Below are positions 30,571-42,001 of a stretch of 64,000 bases of DNA, one piece after another (position 1 is the stretch's first letter; each line of letters starts with the position of its first letter). Made by a program: the position numbers and the translations under genes. The notes beneath the pieces are model-generated. The model did no database searches. It had not been told where the DNA came from and saw only the letters and a list, made by a program, of their open reading frames with translations. The stretch comes from Kineosporia corallincola (GTDB lineage Bacteria > Actinomycetota > Actinomycetes > Actinomycetales > Kineosporiaceae): NCBI RefSeq assembly GCF_018499875.1, contig NZ_JAHBAY010000003.1:496001-560000 (forward strand), in the 5' to 3' direction.

Positions 30571-30628
30571 CTCCCGAGGTGATCGTGCAGGAGATCTCCA
30601 GAGAACTCCGGCACGATCACCGAGGGAG
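30571..30628. terminator. Large hairpin after the fadAB operon
   Basis: 18-base arms CTCCCGAGGTGATCGTGC (30571-30588) and GCACGATCACCGAGGGAG (30611-30628) pair except for two central positions. The loop contains its own palindrome GGAGATCTCC (30590-30599). It starts 10 bases after the fadB stop. There is no T-run. Confidence 0.65.
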
Positions 30629-30775
30629 ATTGATCACAGCGATACTGCGCTGAGTCACCGTCGCGGCGCGATTCGTGAATACTCACCCGACGTCCGGGTA
30701 CACAGCGTTCACAGTTGGGACTCAGAACGGGCCAGTCGGACACCGAGCCCACTCTCCGCGTTTACGGTGGGCACC

Positions 30776-31594
30776 ATGCACCATGCCCCCGAAGCCGACG
30801 GAACCGCGCTGCGACGCTGTGTTCTCGCCGTCAGTGTCCTCGACGACATCGACCTGGAACCGGCGGACGACGGGGTGCTCGTACCGGACCTGACGGGTGT
30901 GCTGGTGACCTGGCAGATGATCCGTCAGGTGGTCGGCTCCGAGCCGGCCGAGAGCGAGACGGCCCGGCACCGGGTGGGTGTGCTGCTGCGGTTGCACCGG
31001 CTGGCAGCGGACCTCGGCGACGAGGCGGCGGCCGGTTTCCGCGAGGCCCTGCGCCTGGTCGCCCTACCCCCCGGCCATGCCGACCACCTCGGCCCGGACT
31101 GGGTCGTGCAGGCCCTGCCCGGCGGCGCGCTGGAGCTGGGCTACGGCGTGTACGGGCTGCTCGACGACCCGGACCGCTGCGTGCCGCTGCCGCCCTCGCT
31201 GGCCGCCCGGGTGGGCGCTCGCGGGCGGGACTCCTGGGCCGCGCTGCGCGAGTACACCGAGCGGATGGGAGCGCTGTCGGCGGCCCGGCTGGCCCGGGAC
31301 GGCGTGAGCGGCGTGATCCGCCCGGTCGGCGGCTGCGACGTGCTGGCCCTGCTGACCTCCCGCACCCTGCGCAAGCACCTGGCCGAGGGCGACGGGGTGG
31401 GCATGCGGGCCGTGGCCTCCCCCACCCGTCAGCGCGCCTGGTACGACCTGCGGCACGTCGACCCCGACTTCGTGCGCACCGCCTGGCACCTCACCGACGG
31501 GCCGGAGCGTGGCCTGGAGACGCCGCTGCTGGTCACCACCGACGAGGTGGCCGTGCCCCGGCAACCCCGCCGGGGCCGGCACGCCGCCCTCTGA
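30776..31594 (+). CDS. Uncharacterised actinobacterial protein
   Basis: 272 residues from ATG 30776 (a GTG at 30767 is also possible). I do not recognise a domain. There is no signal peptide, membrane segment or cysteine-rich motif. Composition is Leu/Ala/Arg-rich and mostly helical, with conserved-looking patches WVVQALPGGALELGYGVYGL and YDLRHVDPDFVRTAWHLTDG. It converges with dxs across only six bases. Codon use and GC content at third positions match its neighbours, so the gene looks real. Confidence 0.7.
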   Translation: MHHAPEADGTALRRCVLAVSVLDDIDLEPADDGVLVPDLTGVLVTWQMIRQVVGSEPAESETARHRVGVLLRLHRLAADLGDEAAAGFREALRLVALPPGHADHLGPDWVVQALPGGALELGYGVYGLLDDPDRCVPLPPSLAARVGARGRDSWAALREYTERMGALSAARLARDGVSGVIRPVGGCDVLALLTSRTLRKHLAEGDGVGMRAVASPTRQRAWYDLRHVDPDFVRTAWHLTDGPERGLETPLLVTTDEVAVPRQPRRGRHAAL

Positions 31595-31600
31595 AGACCC

Positions 31601-33505
31601 TCAGGCGCGGGGCAGGTCTTCCATCGCGCTCTCGGACTGCCGGGAGAAGTGCTCGACCACCTCGCGCGAGACCGCCTGCGCGGTCAGCCCGACCTGCTCC
31701 AGCACCTGGGCCCGGCTGGCGTGGTCGAGGAACTGCTGCGGGATGCCGAAACCGCGCACCGGGGTGGGCACCCGGGCACCGGCCAGCGCCGCCGTGACCT
31801 GCGTGGCCACGCCGCCGGCCACCCCGTTGTCCTCGACCACCACGACCAGCTGGTGCCGCGCGGCCAGGCCGGGCAGCGCGCCGTCGACCGGCAGCACCCA
31901 GCGCGGGTCCACCACGGTGACGCCGATGCCCTGCTGGTTCAGTCCCTCGGCCACGGCCAGGCCGAGCCCGACCATCGAGCCGACGGCCACCACCAGCACG
32001 TCCTCGTCGCCCTCACGGTGCAGCACGTCCATGCCGCCGACCCGGCCGGTGGCGGTCACCTCGTCGGCCACCTGGCCCTTCTGGAAGCGCAGCACGGTCG
32101 GGCCGTCCTCCACCGCGACCGCCTCACGCAGCAGCTCGCGCAGCCGGGCGGCGTCGCGCGGGGCGGCGATCCGGATGTCCGGCACCAGGCCCAGCAGCGA
32201 CAGGTCCCACACGCCGTTGTGGCTGGCGCCGTCGTCACCGGTGACCCCGGCCCGGTCCAGCACGAACGTGACGCCCTCGCGGTGCAGGGCGACGTCCATC
32301 AGCACCTGGTCGAAGGCCCGGTTCAGGAACGTGGCGTAGACCGCGACCACCGGGTGCAGGCCACCGCGGGCCATACCGGCGGCGCTGGCCACGGCGTGCT
32401 GCTCGGCGATACCGACGTCGAACACCCGGCTCGGGTGCTTCTCGGCGAAGCGGTGCAGGCCGACCGGGATCAGCATGGCCGCGGTGATGCCGACCACGTC
32501 GGGACGCTCGTCGGCGATCCGGACGATCTCGTCGGCGAAGACGCTGGTCCACTTCTGCCCGCCGCCGCTGCTGAGCGGCTTGCCGGTCTCCGGGTCGATC
32601 ACACCGATGGCGTGGAACTGGTCGGCCTCGTCGTTGCGGGCCGGGGCGTAGCCGCGGCCCTTCTCGGTGATCGCGTGCACGATCACCGGGCCGCCGAACG
32701 CCTTGGCCCGGCCCAGGGCGAACTCCATCGCCTCCTGGTCGTGGCCGTCGACCGGGCCGACGTACTTGATGCCGAGATCCTCGAACAGGCCCTGCGGGGC
32801 CACGATGTCCTTGATCCCCTTCTTCATGCCGTGCAGGGTGCCGTAGGCCAGCCGGCCCGGCGTGCCCCCGCGCTGGAGCACCGACTTGCCCAGGTCGAGC
32901 ACCCGCTCGTAGCTGTTCAGCGTGCGCAGCGTGGCCAGCCGCTCGGACAGCCCGCCGATCGTCGGGGCGTACGAGCGCTCGTTGTCGTTGACCACGATCA
33001 CCAGGTTGCGCTCCTGGCCGACCGCGATGTTGTTCAGGGCCTCCCAGGCCATGCCGCCGGTCAGCGCGCCGTCGCCGATGATCGCGACCACGTGCCGGTC
33101 GCCGCGGCCGGTCAGCTGGTTGGCCTTGGCCAGGCCGTCGGCCCAGGACAGCGAGGAGGAGGCGTGACTGCTCTCGACGATGTCGTGCTCGGACTCGGCG
33201 CGCGAGGGGTATCCGGACAGGCCGCCCAGGCGCTTGAGCGCGCTGAAGTCGTGCCGGCCGGTGAGCAGCTTGTGCACGTACGACTGGTGGCCGGTGTCGA
33301 ACACGATCTGGTCCTGCGGGGACTGGAACACCCGGTGCACCGCCAGGGTCAGCTCGACCACACCCAGATTCGGGCCCAGGTGGCCACCGGTGCGCGACAC
33401 CTCACGGATCAGGAAGGTCCGGATCTGCTGCGCCAGATCGGTGAGCTGAGGCAGGTCGAGCGCTCGGAGGTCGTCCGGTCCGTGGATGTCCGTGAGCGCC
33501 ACCAT
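31601..33505 (-). CDS. dxs: 1-deoxy-D-xylulose-5-phosphate synthase
   Basis: 634 residues, normal for [16 protein letters not shown] and [10 protein letters not shown] near the N-terminus, the thiamine-diphosphate motif [16 protein letters not shown], the [16 protein letters not shown] junction, and [15 protein letters not shown] in the pyrimidine-binding domain are all present. It condenses pyruvate and glyceraldehyde 3-phosphate in the first step of the MEP isoprenoid pathway. The 219-bp gap upstream separates it from a small gene on the same strand and contains its likely promoter. Confidence 0.96.
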   Translation of the reverse strand: MVALTDIHGPDDLRALDLPQLTDLAQQIRTFLIREVSRTGGHLGPNLGVVELTLAVHRVFQSPQDQIVFDTGHQSYVHKLLTGRHDFSALKRLGGLSGYPSRAESEHDIVESSHASSSLSWADGLAKANQLTGRGDRHVVAIIGDGALTGGMAWEALNNIAVGQERNLVIVVNDNERSYAPTIGGLSERLATLRTLNSYERVLDLGKSVLQRGGTPGRLAYGTLHGMKKGIKDIVAPQGLFEDLGIKYVGPVDGHDQEAMEFALGRAKAFGGPVIVHAITEKGRGYAPARNDEADQFHAIGVIDPETGKPLSSGGGQKWTSVFADEIVRIADERPDVVGITAAMLIPVGLHRFAEKHPSRVFDVGIAEQHAVASAAGMARGGLHPVVAVYATFLNRAFDQVLMDVALHREGVTFVLDRAGVTGDDGASHNGVWDLSLLGLVPDIRIAAPRDAARLRELLREAVAVEDGPTVLRFQKGQVADEVTATGRVGGMDVLHREGDEDVLVVAVGSMVGLGLAVAEGLNQQGIGVTVVDPRWVLPVDGALPGLAARHQLVVVVEDNGVAGGVATQVTAALAGARVPTPVRGFGIPQQFLDHASRAQVLEQVGLTAQAVSREVVEHFSRQSESAMEDLPRA

Positions 33506-33724
33506 CGAGTACGCATCTCCTCAGCTGCGGGGAAACAGGATCCGGAGAAGCCCTCCAGAACGTTGAGGGACGACGAACACCGCCGTGCACGCCCGCCGTC
33601 CGACTGTGATTCTAAGGTCGTCGTCGTGCCGCTGCTGCGAACGTGCGCCCGTAATGGATTAGATCCGCGAAACTTTCGTAATTCCGTCACATCACGCCAC
33701 ATGCGTCTTGTCACGGTTCGGAAC

Positions 33725-34096
33725 TCAAAGTCGCGGAATGTACCGGTGTCCCCGCAGCGCCCGGGCGATCAGCTCCACGCCCCGCCCGGCCGCCATCAGC
33801 CGGGCCTGCTCGTGCTCGACCGCCTCGATCATCTCCTCCAGCGCGGCGGGCGGCAGGTCGCGCGAGAGCTCGGTGCGGATCCGGCTCAGCCCCCGGGCCA
33901 GCACGTCCCGCTCGGCGCCGACGTGCTGATAGGCCAGCCAGGCCAGGCCGAGCGGGTGCCGGCGCAGCACCCCGTAGCCGCGGAAGTCGGCCGGGCACAG
34001 GTCGAGCAGCCAGGCCGACGCGGCCTGCTCCCAGTCCGGCACCCCGGGCGGGGGCACGACGCCGGGCCAGCCGGGCGGCTGCACGTTTTCACTCAC
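33725..34096 (-). CDS. Small uncharacterised protein
   Basis: 123 residues, GTG start. It opens with a proline-rich stretch (PPGWPGVVPPPGVPDWEQ) followed by helical sequence with WLLDLCPADFRGYGVLRRHP and ends HRYIPRL. No known domain is recognised. It lies between dxs and the ROK-regulator gene on the same strand. The similar position and the RGYGVLRRHPLGLAWLA patch give me a vague memory of actinobacterial relatives without function. A role linked to the flanking genes is not evident. Confidence 0.65.
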   Translation of the reverse strand: MSENVQPPGWPGVVPPPGVPDWEQAASAWLLDLCPADFRGYGVLRRHPLGLAWLAYQHVGAERDVLARGLSRIRTELSRDLPPAALEEMIEAVEHEQARLMAAGRGVELIARALRGHRYIPRL

Positions 34097-34187
34097 GTCC
34101 CGTAGATAACCCCAATCCCCTGCCGCCCGGCGCGGTTCGTCCCCGGAAGGGCGAGTCGGGCTGCGCCGAGCGGCGTCGGCCCAGGGG

Positions 34188-35393
34188 TCACGACGCCGGC
34201 TGGAGCGCCGCCACCGGGTCGGCCAGCACGTCCTGCCAGGCGTACTCGGCCGCGCCCAGCAGCACCGCGTCGCTGCCCAGCTCGGGCAGCACGAGCCGCA
34301 CCTGTTCCATCGGGGCGCGCAGGGCGGTAGTGCCGATCACCTCGGTGACCCGGGCGGCCACCAGCGGGTACAGGTCCTGGAGCAGGCCGCCGAGCACCAC
34401 GATCCGCGGGTTGAACACGTTGACCACGTTCGCCAGGCCGATACCCAGGTACTCGGCCACGTCGTCGAGCCGGGCCGACAGCGCCGGGCTGCCGGAGCGC
34501 AGCAGCAGGCCGACCTCGCTCTCGTCGGAGTCCTCGGGCAGACCGAGGGCCCGGGCCATCGCCCCGGCCCCGATCTCGGTCTCCCAGCAGCCCCGGGCCC
34601 CGCAGCGGCACAGCCGCCCACCGCGGCGGATGGTGATGTGACCGAGTTCCCCGGCGTACCCGCCGGAGCCGGCCAGCGAGCGTCCACCGGTGATCACCCC
34701 ACAGCCGACGCCGGTCTCGCCCTCGACGAACACCACGTCGTCGTAGCCCCGGGCCACGCCGCGCTGGTGCTCGGCCAGGGCGCCGAGGTCGCCGTCGTTG
34801 GCCAGGCCGGTGCGCAGGCCGTCGATGCCGCGCTCGGCCAGCGCCTCGGCCAGCAGCTCGCCGAGCGGCTGGTCCTGCCAGCCCAGGTTGGGCGCGAACC
34901 GGACGTTGCCGTCCTGCCCGCGCACCACCCCGGGCACCGACACCCCGAGCGAGAGCACGTGCCGCCCGGCCCGGGGGCTGCCCAGCAGCTCCCGGCCGAG
35001 CGAGGCGAGGAGCCGGGCCACGGTGCGGGCCGAGGGGTCGGAGAACTGCCGGCTGCGGCGGGCCACGATCGTGCCGCCCAGACCGATCAGGGCCATCGAC
35101 ACCCGCCCGACCGACACGTCGGCGGCGAGCACCTGGACCGTCTCCGGCCGGGTGCGCACCACCGCCGACGGACGGCCGGCCTTGCCCTTCCTGCCCTCGA
35201 CGGGTTCTTCCAGCACGGCGCCGAGGGAGGCCAGCTCGGCCACCAGCCCGGCCACCGTGCTGCGGTTGAGCCCGGTCAGGCCGGTGAGCTGCGCACGCCG
35301 CATCGGCCCGCCCAGGTGCAGCAACCGCAGCAGCTGGGACAGGTTGTGCCGACGGACGTCCGGAGCCTCACCGACGGGGAGGCGGGCGGTCAC
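34188..35393 (-). CDS. ROK-family transcriptional repressor (Rok7B7/XylR-like)
   Basis: 401 residues, GTG start overlapping the permease stop by four bases. The N-terminal winged helix-turn-helix covers about residues 15-65 (MRRAQLTGLTGLNRSTVAGLV). The sugar-binding ROK domain carries the zinc motif CRCGARGCWETE and GYAGELGHITI. Unlike the ROK kinase near 4 kb, the zinc motif is complete. It ends an operon of substrate-binding protein, ATPase, permease and regulator. From memory, Streptomyces coelicolor has the same linkage: rok7B7 next to xylFGH and close to dxs. It probably represses the importer in response to xylose or a related sugar. Confidence 0.87.
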   Translation of the reverse strand: MTARLPVGEAPDVRRHNLSQLLRLLHLGGPMRRAQLTGLTGLNRSTVAGLVAELASLGAVLEEPVEGRKGKAGRPSAVVRTRPETVQVLAADVSVGRVSMALIGLGGTIVARRSRQFSDPSARTVARLLASLGRELLGSPRAGRHVLSLGVSVPGVVRGQDGNVRFAPNLGWQDQPLGELLAEALAERGIDGLRTGLANDGDLGALAEHQRGVARGYDDVVFVEGETGVGCGVITGGRSLAGSGGYAGELGHITIRRGGRLCRCGARGCWETEIGAGAMARALGLPEDSDESEVGLLLRSGSPALSARLDDVAEYLGIGLANVVNVFNPRIVVLGGLLQDLYPLVAARVTEVIGTTALRAPMEQVRLVLPELGSDAVLLGAAEYAWQDVLADPVAALQPAS

Positions 35394-36652
35394 CTGCCGG
35401 TCGCGGCTGACCGCCGACGGGACAGAGCATCGACACTTGCGGCGAGAAGCAGAACGGCACCGGTCACGATGAACTGAATACCAGACTTCTGGGTGATCAG
35501 CGGCAAACCGTTCTGGATCACCGCCACCACCAGGCCACCGAGGATCGCGTCGATGATCCGCCCCTTGCCACCGAACAGCGAGGTACCGCCGATCACCGCC
35601 GCGCCGACCGCGTACAGCAGGGTGGAGGAACCACCGGTGGTGGGCGACACCCCGTTGTTGTAGGAGACGAACAGGATGCCCGCGATGGCGGCCATCATCG
35701 ACCCGATCGCGAAGCAGACCACCCTCACCATCGGCACGTTGATGCCCGCGCGGCGCGCGGCCTCGGTGTTACCGCCGACCGCGTACACGTGCCGCCCGAA
35801 AGCGGTCTTCCCCAGCAGGAAGGTCAGGGCGAGCAGGAAGACCAGGGTGAACGGCACGATCAGCGGAATCCCCTTGAGCGACTTGATCGCCGGGTTCACC
35901 GCCCGCTCCTGGTTGAACAGGATCGTCACCACGATCATCACCACGGCCAGCGCGGCGACCTTCGCCCCGAGCACGGCGGAGCTGGGCACCGGGAGATCCG
36001 CCTTGCGGCGGCTCCAGGTACCGAACAGCGCGACGCCCGCGTAACCGGCCACCACCACCACGGTCAGCACCCACCCCAGCACCGGGCTGAGGTTCTTGTT
36101 CATGATCGACAGGATGGTCTCGTTGGTGACGCCGATCGTGCCGCCCTCACCGACGATCAGCAGCAGCACACCCTGGAACGCCAGGAACCCGGCCAGGGTG
36201 ACCACGAACGAGGGAATGTTCAGGCGGGCCACGAGTGTGCCCATGAACGCGCCGATCACGACGCCGGTGGCCAGACAGGCCAGCACCGCGATCGGCCAGG
36301 CCACGCCGTGTTCCGTCATCAGCACGGCCAGCACGGCCGCCCCGGTGCCGGCGGTGAAACCGGCGGCCAGGTCGATCTCGCCCAGCAGCAGCACGAAGAT
36401 CAGGCCCATCGCGATGAAGATCACCGGTGCCGCCTGGTTGAGCAGGTTGGCCGCGTTCCGGGTGGAGGCGAAACTCTCCGGCCGCATGGCGGAGAAGAAG
36501 ATCACCAGAGCGATGAACCCGAGAATGGCCGGCAGCGAGCCGACGTCACCGCCTCGCACCTTGTTGACGTAGGCCCGCACCGCGCCGCCGATGCTGTCGT
36601 CGGGGCGGGGGTCCCCCGCGGTCGCGGTGGGGACTGCGGTTCCGGTGGTCAT
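35390..36652 (-). CDS. Sugar ABC transporter permease (XylH/RbsC class)
   Basis: 420 residues from ATG 36652, which overlaps the ATPase stop (ATGA). About ten predicted membrane helices are present, including FIAMGLIFVLLLGEIDLAAG and FTLVFLLALTFLLGKTAF. The segment AVGGNTEAARRAGINV is the ATPase-contact loop typical of the CUT2 carbohydrate uptake class. The length above 400 residues matches XylH rather than RbsC. It forms the channel of the importer encoded with the ATPase and substrate-binding genes upstream and the ROK regulator downstream. Confidence 0.88.
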   Translation of the reverse strand: MTTGTAVPTATAGDPRPDDSIGGAVRAYVNKVRGGDVGSLPAILGFIALVIFFSAMRPESFASTRNAANLLNQAAPVIFIAMGLIFVLLLGEIDLAAGFTAGTGAAVLAVLMTEHGVAWPIAVLACLATGVVIGAFMGTLVARLNIPSFVVTLAGFLAFQGVLLLIVGEGGTIGVTNETILSIMNKNLSPVLGWVLTVVVVAGYAGVALFGTWSRRKADLPVPSSAVLGAKVAALAVVMIVVTILFNQERAVNPAIKSLKGIPLIVPFTLVFLLALTFLLGKTAFGRHVYAVGGNTEAARRAGINVPMVRVVCFAIGSMMAAIAGILFVSYNNGVSPTTGGSSTLLYAVGAAVIGGTSLFGGKGRIIDAILGGLVVAVIQNGLPLITQKSGIQFIVTGAVLLLAASVDALSRRRSAATGR

Positions 36653-37452
36653 GCGACCGCCTCCTGCGCGAGTGAGGCCGGCAGACCGAGGTCGCCGCTG
36701 CGGCCCGAGGTGATCAGCTCGACGATCTGGGTGGTGGTGGTGCTCTTCGCGTCCACCTGGGCGGCGGTGCGCCCCAGGTACAGCGCGCACACGCTGTCGG
36801 AGACCCGCAGCACGTCATTCATGTTGTGCGAGATCAGGATGACGGCCAGGCCGTTGTCCGCGAGCCGGCGCACGAGTTGCAGCACCTGCTCGGTCTGGGC
36901 CACGCCCAGCGCCGCGGTCGGCTCGTCGAGGATCACCACCTTGCTGTTCCACAGCACGGCTTTCGCGATCGCCACGGTCTGCCGCTGTCCACCGGACAGG
37001 CTGGAGACCTTCTGCCGCACCGACTTCAGCGTGCGCACCGAGAGACCCGCCAGGGTCTCCTCCGCGCGACGCTCCATCGAGGTCTCGTCCAGGGTGAGAC
37101 CCGACCGGATCTCCCGGCCCAGGAACATGTTCTGGACGACGTCCAGGTTGTCGCACAGGGCCAGGTCCTGGTACACGACCTCGATGCCCAGCGCCGCCGA
37201 CTGCTTCGGGTGGCTGACCGTCACCGAGTTGCCCTCGAACCGGTAGTCACCGGAGTCGAAGGCGTAGATGCCGGCGATGCCCTTGACGAAAGTCGACTTG
37301 CCGGCGCCGTTGTCGCCGACCAGGGCGGTCACCTTGCCGGCCCAGGCGTCCAGGCCGACGTCCTTGAGCACGTGCACCGCGCCGAAACTCTTGTTGATCC
37401 CCCGCAGGCTGAGGATCGGTTCCCCGCCCGCGTTCTGGGTGTTCTCTGTCAT
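36649..37452 (-). CDS. Sugar ABC transporter ATP-binding protein (single-domain CUT2 type)
   Basis: 267 residues with one nucleotide-binding domain: Walker A GDNGAGKS near residue 44, signature LSGGQRQ near 152, Walker B VVILDEP and switch His in ISHNM. Most CUT2 ATPases (XylG, RbsA) have two fused domains. This single-domain form resembles the FrcA/XylG forms seen in actinobacteria, so it must work as a homodimer. It follows the substrate-binding gene after an intercistronic hairpin and overlaps the permease gene by four bases. Confidence 0.88.
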   Translation of the reverse strand: MTENTQNAGGEPILSLRGINKSFGAVHVLKDVGLDAWAGKVTALVGDNGAGKSTFVKGIAGIYAFDSGDYRFEGNSVTVSHPKQSAALGIEVVYQDLALCDNLDVVQNMFLGREIRSGLTLDETSMERRAEETLAGLSVRTLKSVRQKVSSLSGGQRQTVAIAKAVLWNSKVVILDEPTAALGVAQTEQVLQLVRRLADNGLAVILISHNMNDVLRVSDSVCALYLGRTAAQVDAKSTTTTQIVELITSGRSGDLGLPASLAQEAVA

Positions 37453-37494
37453 CTCTGGCCGCTACTCCCTGCGTCCTCGATCAACTCCGGAAGA

Positions 37495-37523
37495 TCCGGG
37501 CCCGGTACGAGACCGGGCCCGGA
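37495..37523 (-). terminator. Intercistronic hairpin between binding-protein and ATPase genes
   Basis: Perfect 12-bp arms TCCGGGCCCGGT (37495-37506) and ACCGGGCCCGGA (37512-37523) with a 5-base loop and no T-run. Such hairpins after a binding-protein gene commonly protect its mRNA or partly stop transcription, so the binding protein is made in excess. Confidence 0.6.
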
Positions 37524-37540
37524 CCATGCCATCTCGGACG

Positions 37541-38656
37541 TCAGGAGACGCCGTTCTCCTCGCAGGCCTTCTTCAGCTCGTCCGTGGTGCAGAGCTTGTC
37601 CGCGGTGGTCTGGCCCGCCTCGACGACGTCCTTGACCTTGTCGGCCGTGATCGCCTCCGGCTCCAGCAGAACGGACTTCACGTCCTTGCCCAGCTCGGTG
37701 TCCTCGGTGGTGCCGGTGGCCAGCTTGTCCGCGGCGGCGGTGTCACCCTTGGCCAGGGCCACCGCCAGGTTGGCGGCCGAGACGGCTTCCTTGTTCTTGA
37801 TGTCCTTGAAGATCGTCACGCACTGGGTGCCGAGCAGCACCCGCTGGAGGCCCTCGTCGGTGGCGTCCTGACCGGTAACCGGGATCTTGCCGGCCTCGCC
37901 GGAGGTGTCCAGACGGGCGATCACCGCACCGCCGAGGCCGTCGTTCGCGGCCGCGACCCCGACGAAGTCACCCTTCTGCTGGGTGTAGATCTGCTCGAAA
38001 ATCGTTCCGGCCTTGGTGTTGTCCCAGTCCGGCACGGCCTGCGAGGCGACCACGTCGTAGCCGGCGTCCTTGATCACCTTGTCGTAACCCTGCTTGAACA
38101 GGGTGGCGTTGTTGTCGGTGGAGGCGCCGTTCAGCTCGACCACCTTGCCACTGGTGTCGCCGTTGGCCTTCATGCACGACACGAGGCCCTCACCGATCGC
38201 GGTGCCGACCGCCACGTTGTCGAACGAGACGTAGTACGAGGCACCGCCGCCCAGCGTCAGGCGGTCGTAGTCGATGACCGGAATGCCTGCGTCCGTGGCC
38301 TTCTTGATCACGGCGGCACCGCTGTCGTTGTCGAGGCTGTCGATGATCAGCACGGTGACCCCGCTGCTGATCATGCCGTCGGCGATGGTCTGGAACTTGG
38401 ACACGTCGCCACCGGCGTTCTGGATGTCGGACTCGACACCGGCGTCGTCGAACGCGGCCTGGAGGGCCGGGCGGTCGACGCTCTCGTAACGGGCCGAGGA
38501 TGCGGCGTCCGGCAGGATCACGCCCACCTTGCCGGAGACCGTGTCGTCACTGCCCGATCCGCCCGACGACGAGTCGCTGGAACCCCCGCCACAGGCCGAG
38601 AGGGCCAGGATTCCGGCGGTTCCGACCGTCAGGGCTGCAAAGAGGTGCTTGCGCAT
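37541..38656 (-). CDS. Sugar ABC transporter substrate-binding lipoprotein (XylF-like)
   Basis: 371 residues from ATG 38656, preceded by a strong AAGGAGG; the frame extends further up but out of character. The lipobox is LSAC with Cys22. The periplasmic-binding-protein type 1 fold shows KVGVILPD, ISSGVTVLIIDSLD, IPVIDYDRL, AANDGLGGAVIARL and VTGQDATDEGLQ, as in the xylose-binding branch. First gene of the operon with ATPase, permease and ROK regulator. A palindrome about 115 bp upstream is a candidate operator. Confidence 0.88.
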   Translation of the reverse strand: MRKHLFAALTVGTAGILALSACGGGSSDSSSGGSGSDDTVSGKVGVILPDAASSARYESVDRPALQAAFDDAGVESDIQNAGGDVSKFQTIADGMISSGVTVLIIDSLDNDSGAAVIKKATDAGIPVIDYDRLTLGGGASYYVSFDNVAVGTAIGEGLVSCMKANGDTSGKVVELNGASTDNNATLFKQGYDKVIKDAGYDVVASQAVPDWDNTKAGTIFEQIYTQQKGDFVGVAAANDGLGGAVIARLDTSGEAGKIPVTGQDATDEGLQRVLLGTQCVTIFKDIKNKEAVSAANLAVALAKGDTAAADKLATGTTEDTELGKDVKSVLLEPEAITADKVKDVVEAGQTTADKLCTTDELKKACEENGVS

Positions 38657-38770
38657 TGCTGGTCCTCCTTCGCACCGGCGTCTTCGCCGGCACTGACTGG
38701 GGACCCCGCAGGCACGGGGTCCCGACGGCGCACTCATCCCGTCAGAACCCCATCGTCGGCACTGACGCGG

Positions 38771-38793
38771 ATATGTTGCCGGGAACAACATAT
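38771..38793. promoter_or_regulatory. Candidate operator upstream of the xylose-type importer
   Basis: ATATGTTG (38771-38778) and CAACATAT (38786-38793) form a perfect 8-bp inverted repeat with a 7-base centre (CCGGGAA). It lies in the promoter region of the binding-protein gene, the expected place for the ROK repressor. A second element, TGACC-TG-GGTCA (38827-38838), lies further upstream and resembles a Crp half-consensus. Confidence 0.5.
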
Positions 38794-38895
38794 GCACGCC
38801 GATCCCGGAAACACCAGCGGCATACGTGACCTGGGTCATCACAGCTGGGTAACGTCCGCCTCTTCCACTCGACCGGAGCAGGGGCTACCTGAACC

Positions 38896-38949
38896 AAAAA
38901 CGCGGGCCCGCCCGGATTCCCCCACTCGGAGGGAACCCGGACGGGCCCG
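38896..38949 (-). terminator. Intrinsic terminator of the aconitase gene
   Basis: Read on the minus strand, an 18-base stem with two mismatches (38932-38949 with 38903-38920) is followed by GCG and TTTTT (complement of 38896-38900), 19 bases after the acnA stop. It separates acnA from the downstream importer operon on the same strand. Confidence 0.78.
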
Positions 38950-38967
38950 GTCACGGAACGTCAGGTG

Positions 38968-41754
<2,787 letters not shown>

Positions 41755-41822
41755 CGAGAGCTCCTTAGATCGTCGTAGACCGTCTGTCTCCGGGGACCAT
41801 ACTAAAGTATCTCGACGTCAAG

Positions 41823-41841
41823 ATAAGTTAGCCGAACCTAA
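41823..41841 (-). promoter_or_regulatory. Candidate DtxR/IdeR/DmdR iron box in the acnA promoter region
   Basis: On the minus strand the site reads TTAGGTTCGGCTAACTTAT and matches 16 of 19 positions of the remembered consensus TTAGGTTAGGCTAACCTAA. It directly abuts TTGACG (complement of 41816-41821), a possible -35 element. Downstream, ATACT-AA-AGTAT (41799-41810) is a further small palindrome. The rest of the 247-bp gap to the methyltransferase gene shows nothing recognisable. Confidence 0.6.
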
Positions 41842-42001
41842 CTCAGAGACTGCCCCTCCACGGCCCGCGCGGCAGGTCGACGCGCGGGCGCTCGCGGCGA
41901 CGGCCGACCGTGGACGACGAAACACCGGGCACCCTCGCCCCGCCGGACCGCCCCCGCCGGACCACGACCCGGCAGGGCGGGAGCCGGTCCCGGTGCGCTG
42001 A

